A DNA stretch of 64,000 nt from Oceanospirillum sediminis (GTDB lineage: Bacteria > Pseudomonadota > Gammaproteobacteria > Pseudomonadales > Halomonadaceae). A model generated the notes under the pieces. It searched no databases. It had not been told where the DNA came from and saw only the letters and a list, made by a program, of their open reading frames with translations. Location of the stretch: the NCBI RefSeq assembly GCF_014164585.1, contig NZ_JACJFM010000008.1, forward strand, positions 1-64,000. Reading direction: 5' to 3'. The position numbers and the translations under genes were made by a program. Shown in pieces: positions 1 to 8,171 of the stretch (within the stretch, counting starts at the first letter, position 1; each line of letters opens with the position of its first letter).

Positions 1-584
1 CGTAAACAATCGGTATCAGCAAGTAATGCCTTAACCCTGTTATTTTGTGGGCAGCTGCCAGATATCTTTGACCGGGCAGCTGAATAGTTACGTGCAATCT
101 TGTCACTGATAGGATCAATGGTGCTGTAAAGCGTGCCATCAAACTGATCCAACAAGCCTTTCTGAGTACCTTTCATACCAGAGAGTTTATCCTGTAGAGC
201 ATCAATCGACTGATTGGCCTGCAGAAAAAGTACCTGGGCTTCTTTTACCAGTTGCGCTTCCTTCTCTGTCATGTCAGTCGCTGTATACACTTTCCAGGTT
301 TTATCAATACGGCTCTGAGCTTCCTGAATACCCCGATAAGCCTCCTCAGCACTCATAAGTCCTGCATTAGTTTTATTCACGGCATCAATAATCAATACGG
401 CGTAATCAGTACTGATCAGATAAAGATTTTTAAGGGGGACAACCCGATCATCATAAATCGTTGCCACCCCGTCGTTAGACGCTTTGAGTTCCGTCTCAGC
501 AATGAAAAATGTGGCTAACAGGCCAATCACTGGCATAACCATCATTAAGGCCAGCTTCCTGCCTACAGAAAGTTGATTCAGCAT
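1..584 (-). CDS. Methyl-accepting chemotaxis protein, N-terminal part (cut by window edge)
   Basis: Begins at ATG 584 and stays open to the left edge, about 194 codons. The protein starts with a short cytoplasmic segment and a hydrophobic helix (residues about 10-26), followed by a helical periplasmic segment typical of the four-helix-bundle (4HB_MCP) sensor of chemoreceptors. The second membrane helix, HAMP and signalling domains would lie beyond the window. The last 30 or so residues in this frame do not look like a 4HB tail. From about position 100 leftward another frame reads VTIQLPGQRYLAAAHKI followed by a hydrophobic stretch, as expected before TM2, so a frameshift near 85-102 is possible. 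Family call is good; ligand unknown. Confidence 0.75.
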   Translation of the reverse strand, partial: MLNQLSVGRKLALMMVMPVIGLLATFFIAETELKASNDGVATIYDDRVVPLKNLYLISTDYAVLIIDAVNKTNAGLMSAEEAYRGIQEAQSRIDKTWKVYTATDMTEKEAQLVKEAQVLFLQANQSIDALQDKLSGMKGTQKGLLDQFDGTLYSTIDPISDKIARNYSAARSKISGSCPQNNRVKALLADTDCL

Positions 585-627
585 GCAAATATCCCTCATA
601 ACTCTGGTTATTATAATTAGAGCATGC

Positions 628-642
628 GCACTAAATTAGTGC
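628..642. promoter_or_regulatory. Perfect palindrome resembling an NtrC site
   Basis: GCACTAAATTAGTGC is a perfect 7-1-7 inverted repeat in the gap between the divergent chemoreceptor and trmL genes. It fits the NtrC pattern GCAC-N7-GTGC. It lies about 45 bp upstream of the chemoreceptor start and about 186 bp upstream of trmL. No obvious sigma-54 promoter was found beside it, so the regulator is uncertain. Confidence 0.4.
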
Positions 643-827
643 ACCACTAAGCCATTCTAGCCTCTTAACAGAGATATGAATATATAAAAACACCAATAGT
701 GTGCATTAATGTGTATTTGTCATACTTTTTTGTAAGCAATCAGTCAGTCACGTTTAAATTTACTCGGGCATTATGAGCTGATACAGAGTAATATCAGCCA
801 GTTAATACCTTTACCTGTAAGAGCCTT

Positions 828-1292
828 ATGTTTGAAATCGCCTTATATGAACCCGAAATAGCACCTAATACAGGCAATATCATTCGCCTCTGCGCTAACA
901 CCGGATGCTATCTGCATCTGATCGAGCCTTTAGGTTTTGATCTGGAAGAAAAAAAACTGAGACGGGCCGGGCTGGACTACCATGATCTGGCCCGGATGAG
1001 TCGACATAAGAATTTCAGCGATTTCATGGCCGAGGTACAGGGAAAAAGGGTTTTCCCCTGTACAACTAAAGCAAAGGGGTTTGCTTCAGATATGGCCTTT
1101 CAGGCCGGTGATATATTACTGTTCGGACCGGAAACACGAGGGCTGCCAGCCGATGTTCTGGAGCAATTTGATCCGCAGCAGTGGCTAAGAATTCCTATGA
1201 TACCCACCAGTCGTAGCCTTAACCTGTCCAACGCAGTATCAGTGATCGCCTATGAAGCCTGGCGGCAGATCGGTTTTGAAGGGGCCGTGTAA
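828..1292 (+). CDS. trmL: tRNA (cytidine/uridine-34 2'-O)-methyltransferase TrmL
   Basis: 154 residues, the normal length of the short SPOUT methyltransferase TrmL (YibK). In this family the enzyme 2'-O-methylates the wobble base of tRNA-Leu isoacceptors using S-adenosylmethionine. Visible motifs are the N-terminal [25 protein letters not shown] in the middle, and the C-terminal knot [19 protein letters not shown], which forms the SAM-binding trefoil knot. It stands alone, convergent with ntrC (74 bp between the stops). Identification is confident. Confidence 0.95.
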   Translation: MFEIALYEPEIAPNTGNIIRLCANTGCYLHLIEPLGFDLEEKKLRRAGLDYHDLARMSRHKNFSDFMAEVQGKRVFPCTTKAKGFASDMAFQAGDILLFGPETRGLPADVLEQFDPQQWLRIPMIPTSRSLNLSNAVSVIAYEAWRQIGFEGAV

Positions 1293-1366
1293 TCTCTGAC
1301 TATGGAAGAAAAGCACAGACACAATCAGAAAAGCGGTTATAACCGGAGCAAACGGCAGGCTGCGAG

Positions 1367-2800
1367 TTACTCAACAGCCTCATCTTCTTCACCGTTAGAA
1401 TCCAGATTCAACTCCTTAATCTTACGTGTCAGCGTATTTCTGCCCCAGCCCAGCAGCTCAGCAGCATCCCGGCGTCGGCCTGCAGTATGCTTCAGCGCCA
1501 CCTCAATCATCACCTTTTCAAACTCAGGCACGGCAATATCCAGAATACCCTTCTGTCCCTGAGCCAGAGCCTGATCCGCCCAGTTATTCAGCGCTCCTTG
1601 CCAACGGCTGCCCGTATCCTGCCCAGCCTGCTTCTGCTCCATCAACTCAGGCGGAAGGTCATCCATATGCACTTCGCGGCCAGAAGCCATCACTGTAATC
1701 CAGCGACAGGTATTTTCCAGCTGTCGGACATTGCCAGGCCAGCTCAGCTGCTGCATATAATCTACGGTATCCTGCAACAGCACCTTAGGCTCTACCCCCA
1801 GTTCTTTTGCAGCTTTACCCAGGAAAAAATCCGCCAGACGCGGGATATCCTCACGGCGCTCACTCAGTCTGGGCAGGTGAACCCTTATCACATTCAGGCG
1901 ATGGAACAGATCTTCACGGAAACGGCCTTCCTGCACCAGGTTTTCGAGATCCTGGTGAGTTGCAGCAATGATCCGGACATCCACTTTCACTGGTGTATGT
2001 CCGCCTACCCGATAAAACTCACCGTCAGCCAGCACCCTTAATAAACGGGTCTGAGTATCAGCAGGCATATCACCGATTTCATCCAGAAACAGAGTACCGC
2101 CATCAGCCTGCTCAAAACGCCCCCGACGCTGGGTGTTAGCACCGGTAAAGGCTCCTTTTTCATGACCAAACAGCTCAGACTCAATCAGATCTTTAGGAAT
2201 AGCAGCCATATTCAGAGGAATAAATGGGCTCTGTACCCTGGGACTGTGCTGGTGCAACGCATGGGCTACCAGCTCTTTACCTGTCCCGGACTCACCGTTA
2301 ATCAGTACAGTAATATTGGAATGAGACAAACGCCCTATCGCCCGGAAAACCTCCTGCATAGCAGGCGCTTCACCAATAATCTCGGTACTGGGCAAGGGCT
2401 GAGCTTCAATCTGGGCAGAAGCCTGCTCCTGAGCATGACTGATCGCCCGCTTCACCAGGGCAACGGCTTCATCCACATCAAAAGGTTTTGGCAGATATTC
2501 AAAAGCGCCCCCCTGATAAGAGGCCACAGCACTTTCCAGATCCGAGTGCGCCGTCATCACGATGACCGGCAGATCCGGATAACTATCCTGAATCCGGGAT
2601 AACAGCTCAAGACCATCAATACCCGGCATACGAATATCAGTAATCAGGGCATCCGGTGAGTCTTTACCTAAAGCATGCAAGACCTGTTCTGCCTGCTCAA
2701 AGACACTGACATCCATACCTTCCTGTTCCATGGAACGTTCTAATACCCAGCGGATAGAACGGTCATCATCGACGATCCATACGTTTGAAGGACTGTTCAT
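1367..2800 (-). CDS. glnG: Nitrogen regulation response regulator NtrC (NR-I)
   Basis: 477 residues. Receiver domain with acidic pocket D11-D13 and phosphoacceptor D55 (LITDIRMPG). Central AAA+ sigma-54-interaction domain with Walker A GESGTGKE, the sigma-contact loop GAFTGA and Walker [15 protein letters not shown]-terminal Fis-type helix-turn-helix ([18 protein letters not shown]). Phosphorylated NtrC activates sigma-54 promoters under nitrogen limitation. Its start overlaps the ntrB stop by 4 bp (ATGA), so the two are translationally coupled. Candidate binding sites lie upstream of ntrB and glnA in this window. Confidence 0.97.
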   Translation of the reverse strand: MNSPSNVWIVDDDRSIRWVLERSMEQEGMDVSVFEQAEQVLHALGKDSPDALITDIRMPGIDGLELLSRIQDSYPDLPVIVMTAHSDLESAVASYQGGAFEYLPKPFDVDEAVALVKRAISHAQEQASAQIEAQPLPSTEIIGEAPAMQEVFRAIGRLSHSNITVLINGESGTGKELVAHALHQHSPRVQSPFIPLNMAAIPKDLIESELFGHEKGAFTGANTQRRGRFEQADGGTLFLDEIGDMPADTQTRLLRVLADGEFYRVGGHTPVKVDVRIIAATHQDLENLVQEGRFREDLFHRLNVIRVHLPRLSERREDIPRLADFFLGKAAKELGVEPKVLLQDTVDYMQQLSWPGNVRQLENTCRWITVMASGREVHMDDLPPELMEQKQAGQDTGSRWQGALNNWADQALAQGQKGILDIAVPEFEKVMIEVALKHTAGRRRDAAELLGWGRNTLTRKIKELNLDSNGEEDEAVE

Positions 2801-3870
2801 TTTTTATGCTCCAATGGAATCAATAAACGAAATACGGTTTTTCCGGGATGAGATTTACACTCAATCAGGCCATGATGCTGATGCAGAATAGTCTGTGCAA
2901 TTGACAGCCCCAGTCCTGTGCCTGATGCTCTGCCGGTCACCAGTGGATAAAACAGGGTTTCCATCAGCTCTGACGGAATACCCGGACCGTTATCAATAAT
3001 ATCAACCTGACACAGCAGACGATGTCGCTCCGCCCCCAGTGTAAACTGGCGTTTGGCGCGAGTTCTGAAAGTAATACAGGCATTCTGTGTCTGGCTTTCC
3101 TGCAGCGACTGCATCGCATTACGCACAATATTCAGTACCGCCTGTATCAACTGCTCTCTGTCAGCGGTCATATCAGGCAGGCTGGGATCATAATCCCGGA
3201 TAAGGCGAATCTGCCCACCCGTTTCAGCACGAACCAGAGCAAAAACATGCTCAAGAATCTCATGAATATTCAACGCACCAATATTGGGCATCTTTCTGGG
3301 ACCCAGCATACGGTCCACCAGATTTCTCAGCCGGTCCGCTTCACTGATAATAACCTCGGTATAATCTTTCAGGCTGTCATCCGGCAAGGCACGTTCCAGC
3401 AGCTGAGCAGCTCCACGGATACCACCCAGGGGGTTTTTAATCTCATGCGCCATCCCCCGCACCAGGGTTCTCAGGGTCTCCTGCTGAGCAAACAGCTCCT
3501 CTTCCCGGCTGATTCTCAATAAACGATCTCTGGCCTGTAATTCAACCACTAATACGTAGCCATCCTGCGTCAGTATAGGGCTGACGGTGTAATCGACAAC
3601 CTTCTTTTCACCGTTCGACAACGTAACTCCGGTTTCCCGTTTGGTAAACGGATGTCCGGCACTGGCCGCCTGGCGCCAGGCAGACTCAGTGTCATTGTCC
3701 TCGGTAAATAACACAGACAATGGCTGACCAATGGCTCTGTTAGCACCGCAGGCAAACAACATCTCTGCTGCCGGGTTCAGATAAACCAGCTGCAGCGATT
3801 TATTCAGCTGAATAACCGCTGTACTGAGGTTATCCAGCAATAACTTATGACTTTCAGATGTAATAGCCAC
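2797..3870 (-). CDS. glnL: Nitrogen regulation sensor histidine kinase NtrB (NR-II)
   Basis: 357 residues, soluble, with an N-terminal PAS domain (residues about 8-110), a HisKA helix carrying the phosphorylated histidine in MAHEIKNPLGG, and a HATPase_c domain (DNGPGIP, GTGLGLS). In this family it phosphorylates or dephosphorylates NtrC according to PII signalling. The start is GTG at 3870, chosen because AAGGAGGG lies just upstream and no internal ATG has a comparable ribosome site. It is the upstream gene of the ntrBC pair. Confidence 0.96.
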   Translation of the reverse strand: MAITSESHKLLLDNLSTAVIQLNKSLQLVYLNPAAEMLFACGANRAIGQPLSVLFTEDNDTESAWRQAASAGHPFTKRETGVTLSNGEKKVVDYTVSPILTQDGYVLVVELQARDRLLRISREEELFAQQETLRTLVRGMAHEIKNPLGGIRGAAQLLERALPDDSLKDYTEVIISEADRLRNLVDRMLGPRKMPNIGALNIHEILEHVFALVRAETGGQIRLIRDYDPSLPDMTADREQLIQAVLNIVRNAMQSLQESQTQNACITFRTRAKRQFTLGAERHRLLCQVDIIDNGPGIPSELMETLFYPLVTGRASGTGLGLSIAQTILHQHHGLIECKSHPGKTVFRLLIPLEHKK

Positions 3871-4064
3871 AGTGCTTCCCTCCTTAATAGGGATGCAAAA
3901 GCAAAATATGAACCAGAAAAATACAAGTGTTTAAAAAATATGGACTTGTCAGCTATCAAGGGGGCTTCGCGTACACTTTTTTATAGAAACACGGCACCTC
4001 AGATATTTACAGCACGCCTATCGCACCATTATAGAGCACAATAAAAAATCCCGTTGGTGCAGCA

Positions 4065-4081
4065 TGCAATATTCTGGTGCA
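4065..4081. promoter_or_regulatory. Candidate NtrC site upstream of ntrB
   Basis: On the minus strand the site reads TGCACCAGAATATTGCA. The left half is a perfect NtrC half-site (TGCACCA) and the right half matches 5 of 7. A further half-site (TTGGTGCA, 4054-4061) adjoins it, and CGCACCATTATAGAGCA at 4022-4038 is weaker. About 195 bp upstream of ntrB, it fits NtrC autoregulation as known for glnL in enterics. Confidence 0.45.
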
Positions 4082-4156
4082 AAGCACTTTTCAGGGAATA
4101 TAAAAATTAAGATCAGGGTATGGAAAAAGCTTTTCTCTGCGGTCAGAAAAAGCCCG

Positions 4157-4495
4157 TCAGTGGGGGATATTAATTATCAGGCGTGGACTCAGAGCAACGG
4201 GCTTACCCTGCTGATCCAGTATCCGGGCGCGGACTTTATGATGACCACGGGAAAGGTTGTGCAGCAGAAAATACTCGGTATGTAACGGACTCTGGCACAC
4301 CTTACCATTACACAGTAACTCTGCAGTATGGCCGGTTTGCAGAGCAGGCTGACTGTACATACGAATAATACGCTGCTCCTTCTGATCCGTATGCAGACTG
4401 ATCAGGCGAACACTTTTATAGGGGGTATCTGCCAGACAATAGCTCCCTGACATTATCAGCCAGATAAAACTGATCCGTAACAGAGCTGACAACAT
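4157..4495 (-). CDS. Small exported protein, DUF4124-like C-terminal part
   Basis: 112 residues from ATG 4495. A longer reading from 4534 is possible, but the later ATG gives a clean signal peptide (MLSALLRISFIWLIMSGSYC, cut after ...CLA). The mature part is about 90 residues, and its end (LSRGHHKVRARILDQQGKPV) resembles the segment after the DUF4124 domain in proteins often found between ntrB and glnA in Pseudomonas relatives. The usual N-terminal YKW...DENG DUF4124 signature is not obvious. It lies in the glnA-ntrBC interval on the same strand, behind the glnA terminator. Function unknown; probably periplasmic. Confidence 0.6.
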   Translation of the reverse strand: MLSALLRISFIWLIMSGSYCLADTPYKSVRLISLHTDQKEQRIIRMYSQPALQTGHTAELLCNGKVCQSPLHTEYFLLHNLSRGHHKVRARILDQQGKPVALSPRLIINIPH

Positions 4496-4558
4496 TCTAT
4501 ATTCCGGATTGAAGCGAACAACCACCATCGCCATGAGCGATGCTTTTCAGGCAACAAT

Positions 4559-4586
4559 AAAAAAACCCCTGCAGAGCAGGGGTTTT
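4559..4586 (-). terminator. glnA intrinsic terminator
   Basis: Perfect 11-bp stem with a 3-nt loop (AAAACCCCTGC / GCAGGGGTTTT) followed on the minus strand by a run of seven T, 38 nt after the glnA stop. Confidence 0.9.
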
Positions 4587-4623
4587 AAATTCTCTTCTGA
4601 GAAGAGAGCGGAAATCTTAACGA

Positions 4624-6030
4624 TTACACACTGTAGTACAGATCGAACTCAACCGGGTGAGTGGTCATGTTTACGCGTGCAACGTCTTCTTTCTTCAGCT
4701 CGATGTAAGCATCGATCATGTCATCAGTAAATACGCCACCCTGAGTCAGGAACTCACGGTCCGCATCCAGAGCGGCCAGTGCCTCTTCCAGAGAAGCTGC
4801 AACGGTTGGGATCTCAGCCGCTTCTTCTGCTGGCAGATCGTACAGATCTTTATCAGCAGGATCGCCAGGGTGGATCTTGTTCTGAACACCGTCCAGAGCC
4901 GCCATCAGCAGAGATGCAAACGCCAGGTATGGGTTAGCGATTGGATCAGGGAAACGAGCCTCAACACGCTTAGCTTTAGGGCTGGAAGTGTAAGGAATAC
5001 GCAGAGAAGCCGAACGGTTACGTGCAGAGTAAGCCAGCATTACCGGAGCTTCGAAACCTGGAACCAGACGCTTGTAAGAGTTAGTACCCGGGTTACAGAA
5101 AGCGTTCAGTGCTTTAGCGTGCTTGATGATACCACCAATGGCAAACAGAGCAGACTCAGACAGACCTGCATACTGGTCACCGGCAAACTGGTTTACGCCG
5201 TCTTTCCAGTAAGACAGGTGAACGTGCATACCAGAACCGTTATCACCCACTACAGGCTTAGGCATAAAGGTCGCCGTTTTGCCATATGCGTGAGCAACGT
5301 TGTGTACAACGTATTTCAGCATCTGAACTTCGTCAGCTTTCTTAACCAGAGTGTTGAACGCTACGCCGATTTCGTTCTGACAAGCAGTCGCCACTTCGTG
5401 GTGGTGAACTTCTACGTTCAGACCAATCTCTTCCATCACGTTACACATAGTGGCACGGATGTCGTGTACAGAGTCAACTGGTGGAACCGGGAAGTAACCG
5501 CCTTTAACGCGAGGACGGTGACCCATGTTACCGCCTTCCATTGACTTCTCAGAGTTCCAGGCTGCTTCTTCAGAATCGATCTTCACGAAGCTACCGGACA
5601 TGTTGGAATCCCAACGCACGTCGTCAAAGATGAAGAACTCAGGCTCAGGACCGAAGAATGCGGTGTCGCCCAGACCAGTAGACTTCAGATACTCTTCTGC
5701 ACGCTTAGCAACAGAGCGCGGGTCACGCTCGTAGCCCTGCATGGTCGCAGGCTCGATGATGTCACAACGCAGAACCAGAGTCTTATCTTCGAAGAACGGG
5801 TCCAGGAAAGAAGAAGAATCATCCGGCATCAGGATCATGTCGGATTCGTTAATGCCTTTCCAGCCAGAGATAGAAGAACCGTCGAACATCTGGCCTTCTT
5901 CGAAGAAGTCTTCGTTAACATAACGGGCAGGAATGGTTACGTGCTGCTCTTTACCTTTCGTGTCGGTAAAACGCAGATCTACCCACTTAACATCATTCTC
6001 TTCGATTAGCTTCAGAGTTTGCTCTGACAT
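4624..6030 (-). CDS. glnA: Type I glutamine synthetase (GSI-beta)
   Basis: 468 residues, the standard GSI length. It joins ammonia to glutamate using ATP; the enzyme is a cytoplasmic dodecamer. Visible signatures are the N-terminal [13 protein letters not shown], the catalytic EPEFFIFD block, the histidine-rich [16 protein letters not shown], and the ATP/glutamate motif [14 protein letters not shown]. The adenylylation tyrosine is Y397 in KDLYDLP, placing it in the GlnE-regulated subfamily; glnE is also in this window at 42925. Transcription probably starts at the sigma-54 promoter just upstream, activated by NtrC. Confidence 0.98.
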   Translation of the reverse strand: MSEQTLKLIEENDVKWVDLRFTDTKGKEQHVTIPARYVNEDFFEEGQMFDGSSISGWKGINESDMILMPDDSSSFLDPFFEDKTLVLRCDIIEPATMQGYERDPRSVAKRAEEYLKSTGLGDTAFFGPEPEFFIFDDVRWDSNMSGSFVKIDSEEAAWNSEKSMEGGNMGHRPRVKGGYFPVPPVDSVHDIRATMCNVMEEIGLNVEVHHHEVATACQNEIGVAFNTLVKKADEVQMLKYVVHNVAHAYGKTATFMPKPVVGDNGSGMHVHLSYWKDGVNQFAGDQYAGLSESALFAIGGIIKHAKALNAFCNPGTNSYKRLVPGFEAPVMLAYSARNRSASLRIPYTSSPKAKRVEARFPDPIANPYLAFASLLMAALDGVQNKIHPGDPADKDLYDLPAEEAAEIPTVAASLEEALAALDADREFLTQGGVFTDDMIDAYIELKKEDVARVNMTTHPVEFDLYYSV

Positions 6031-6133
6031 TGCTTGTCCTCCAATGGAGCTTTCGCTTGGTTGTCAAAATCGTGTTTATTTTTTTATCACGATTGGAAAG
6101 CTGTACGCCTTCCTTCGGAATTACCTCTTCTTT

Positions 6134-6149
6134 AGCAATACTAGTGCCA
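6134..6149 (-). promoter_or_regulatory. Sigma-54 promoter of glnA
   Basis: On the minus strand TGGCACTAGTATTGCT matches the sigma-54 consensus TGGCAC-N5-TTGCW with GG-N10-GC spacing. It lies about 104-119 bp upstream of the glnA ATG. Confidence 0.88.
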
Positions 6150-6213
6150 TGAATTAAAAACCCATGCTAACCAACGAGTTATGCTCAGAAAGAAGAATTG
6201 CCGCACGCCCTTT

Positions 6214-6230
6214 TGCACCAAAGAAGTGCA
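6214..6230. promoter_or_regulatory. NtrC-binding site 1 of glnA
   Basis: TGCACCAAAGAAGTGCA, a dyad with perfect outer halves TGCAC/GTGCA. Its centre is about 80 bp upstream of the sigma-54 -12 element, a normal enhancer distance. Confidence 0.75.
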
Positions 6231-6244
6231 TCATAATAAATGAT

Positions 6245-6261
6245 CGCACTATTTTGGCTCT
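6245..6261. promoter_or_regulatory. NtrC-binding site 2 of glnA
   Basis: CGCACTATTTTGGCTCT is close to the enteric site AGCACTATATTGGTGCA. Its centre is 31 bp (three helical turns) from site 1, the same arrangement as the paired enteric glnA enhancer. It abuts the tusA stop codon. Confidence 0.65.
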
Positions 6262-6491
6262 TACTCTTTTACAACTTCAATCTCTATAATAATCTCATCC
6301 CTGTTTTCTTCCGTTGAGACCAAAGTATGACCATGTACCCGACACCAGGCCGGAATATCGTGTAGTGTACCCGGATCAGTACAATAAACCACCAGATGAT
6401 CACCATTTTCCAGGGAAGCAATCTTGTTCTGTGTACGGATAACAGGGATAGGGCACAGCAGGTTACGGGCGTTCAGTTCATGTTGGTTCAT
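6261..6491 (-). CDS. tusA: TusA-family sulfur carrier protein
   Basis: 76 residues, with the family's CPIPV motif and active cysteine C13. TusA-type proteins accept a persulfide on this cysteine and pass it on, classically from IscS to TusBCD for tRNA 2-thiolation. Other members feed molybdenum cofactor synthesis or sulfur oxidation. The gene lies downstream of, and on the same strand as, a PP-loop thiolation-type enzyme, which suggests the two may work together. Which TusA subfamily this is cannot be settled from sequence alone. Confidence 0.85.
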   Translation of the reverse strand: MNQHELNARNLLCPIPVIRTQNKIASLENGDHLVVYCTDPGTLHDIPAWCRVHGHTLVSTEENRDEIIIEIEVVKE

Positions 6492-6584
6492 AGATACGGA
6501 CCTGAAGAATAGACCTGATGGTCAGAATGATTATGAAAAACAGACATTATGATATGCGCTGTTTTTGTGCAGGAATGGATTCTG

Positions 6585-6616
6585 GCCCGGTACAGATGAA
6601 TTCACCTGCACCGGGC
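6585..6616. repeat. Near-perfect 32-bp palindrome
   Basis: Arms GCCCGGTACAGATGAA and TTCACCTGCACCGGGC pair at 14 of 16 positions around a GAATTC centre. It lies 94 bp upstream of tusA with no T-tract on either side, so it looks more like an RNA hairpin or protein-binding dyad than a terminator. A weaker stem (6536-6543 with 6559-6566) lies next to it. Confidence 0.6.
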
Positions 6617-6715
6617 TGATACGGGATCAACCCTATGGATATTCTGTCTGAATACGTCCACGATAATAATGCATTGACGATGCTTCAGATACAGACGGGC
6701 GCTCCGCAAGGCAAC

Positions 6716-6736
6716 TTCTGATATTTAATATCAGAA
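6716..6736. repeat. Perfect 21-bp AT-rich palindrome after the PP-loop gene
   Basis: TTCTGATATT-T-AATATCAGAA, a perfect 10-1-10 inverted repeat 19 bp beyond the stop of the PP-loop gene. No T-run follows, so it is not a standard terminator. It could be an operator for tusA or a transcript-stabilising hairpin. Confidence 0.6.
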
Positions 6737-6754
6737 TGGCTTACAACAGAGAGA

Positions 6755-7804
6755 TTAATGAATATACCAGTCGTCAGGGATCTCTTCCGCTGGCATCGGC
6801 TTCACTGTCAGCACCTGCTCCGGGCCATTGTGTTTCTGAACGTAGTTCACAACCACTTCATCCGCATCACGTCCCTGACTGAAACGCGCGACAACACGGG
6901 CTGCATTCTGGATATCTTCTTCCGATGGCGTACCGTCGATCAGGGTCAGTGGACCACCATGACTGGTCGGATACAGATAACTGTACATAGGGCGATAGCC
7001 GCGCATAAAGTTATTTTCACCCTGCTCACGGCTGACAATCAGCTTAAAGTGTTTCGCTGGACGAATATGGCGTCCTACTTTCAGCAGCATAATGTCGTCT
7101 ACCTCGTAGTTACGCTCACCACGGGAATCCCACATATCCTGCAGCTTGTTACTGTAGCTTTCGTCGGTCAGGAAACAACAACCACCAGCAGGCTGCGACC
7201 ATTCAGAGAAGCCCAGCTGTTTCGCCAGTGCAAACTGAGGCTTACGGTTACGGCCATGAAAATCAAACAACTCATCACGATTGACCCACCCCTCACGTTC
7301 AGGCAGGGTTTCAGTCAGATGCTTAGCACACAGAGGGCGCAGCAGGCGGTCTTCAATTTTAGATTCACGGGCAATAATAGGCATGGTTTCTTTACGCTGA
7401 GACTTCGGACGCTGACCGATCACTTCACCGGTAATCACAAAGTCAAAGTCATTATCCATACACCACTGCCAGGCACGACTGACCATATCGATTTTACAAT
7501 CAAGACAGGGATTCAGGTTTTGCCCATAGCCATGCTTCGGATTCAGTACAATATCTTTGTACTCTTCCGAGATATCAATAATGTGCAGTTTGATGCCCAG
7601 CTGCTCAGCCACCCATAACGAGCTGTTCTTCTTCTCTTTTTCCTTATCCTTCTTACGAATGGCATGGGTATGCCCCTCGACACAGAATCCCGTGTAAAAG
7701 TTGATACCTTCAACGTGAATGCCCTGATCCTGAATAACCTTGGTAGCCAGCATGGAATCCAGTCCGCCGGAAATCAGAGAAACGGCCTTGCGTTGTTTAC
7801 TCAT
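6755..7804 (-). CDS. ThiI/MnmA-like PP-loop sulfurtransferase with C-terminal NFACT-R-like region
   Basis: 349 residues. The P-loop of ATP pyrophosphatases is clear (SGGLDS, residues 12-17). Further on are a CLDC pair (C100, C103) and a GGCCF motif, cysteines suited to carrying sulfur or a metal. The N-terminal half resembles ThiI/MnmA RNA-thiolation enzymes. The C-terminal part (roughly 220-349, including LLKVGRHIR and LIVSREQGENN) resembles the small NFACT-R RNA-binding domain fused to such enzymes in some bacteria. A role in RNA thiolation is an inference from these domains. The tusA gene follows 263 bp downstream. RBS-like GGGTGAG precedes ATG 7804. Confidence 0.75.
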   Translation of the reverse strand: MSKQRKAVSLISGGLDSMLATKVIQDQGIHVEGINFYTGFCVEGHTHAIRKKDKEKEKKNSSLWVAEQLGIKLHIIDISEEYKDIVLNPKHGYGQNLNPCLDCKIDMVSRAWQWCMDNDFDFVITGEVIGQRPKSQRKETMPIIARESKIEDRLLRPLCAKHLTETLPEREGWVNRDELFDFHGRNRKPQFALAKQLGFSEWSQPAGGCCFLTDESYSNKLQDMWDSRGERNYEVDDIMLLKVGRHIRPAKHFKLIVSREQGENNFMRGYRPMYSYLYPTSHGGPLTLIDGTPSEEDIQNAARVVARFSQGRDADEVVVNYVQKHNGPEQVLTVKPMPAEEIPDDWYIH

Positions 7805-8171
7805 GTCTCACCCGTTTAGAACGACAAAAAAGCGGGATTTTACCGAATCGACGCCAGATAGAAAGTTAAAATCACGACTTTTTATCGACGCCTTGTGATC
7901 CTTTTACTCAGGAGTTTCGTAACCGACTGTTTTTGCTTAAAACTTGCACAGACCTGAGCCTGCAGGGACAGGGATCTGTATTACAGACAAAGAAATTCAT
8001 ATAACCGCAACGGTAAAGTGTGTACAATCTCCAGCCTTTTTATTTTTCCTTTGCTATCTTTCAGATGGCAAAAACGTCCAGAGATCTGGGTCCGCTCTTT
8101 AGATTGCTTAAGGGTTTATCTATCGTGTGGTGTGGCCGGTCTATTATTTTTGAGCAGGCGAAATACTCCGA
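7805..8171. other. Intergenic region between the PP-loop gene and typA
   Basis: 367 bp between divergent genes. It must hold both promoters, but no convincing -35/-10 pair was found; TACAAT near 8021 is only a possible typA -10. Short frames here overlap typA out of frame and are not credible genes. Confidence 0.5.
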
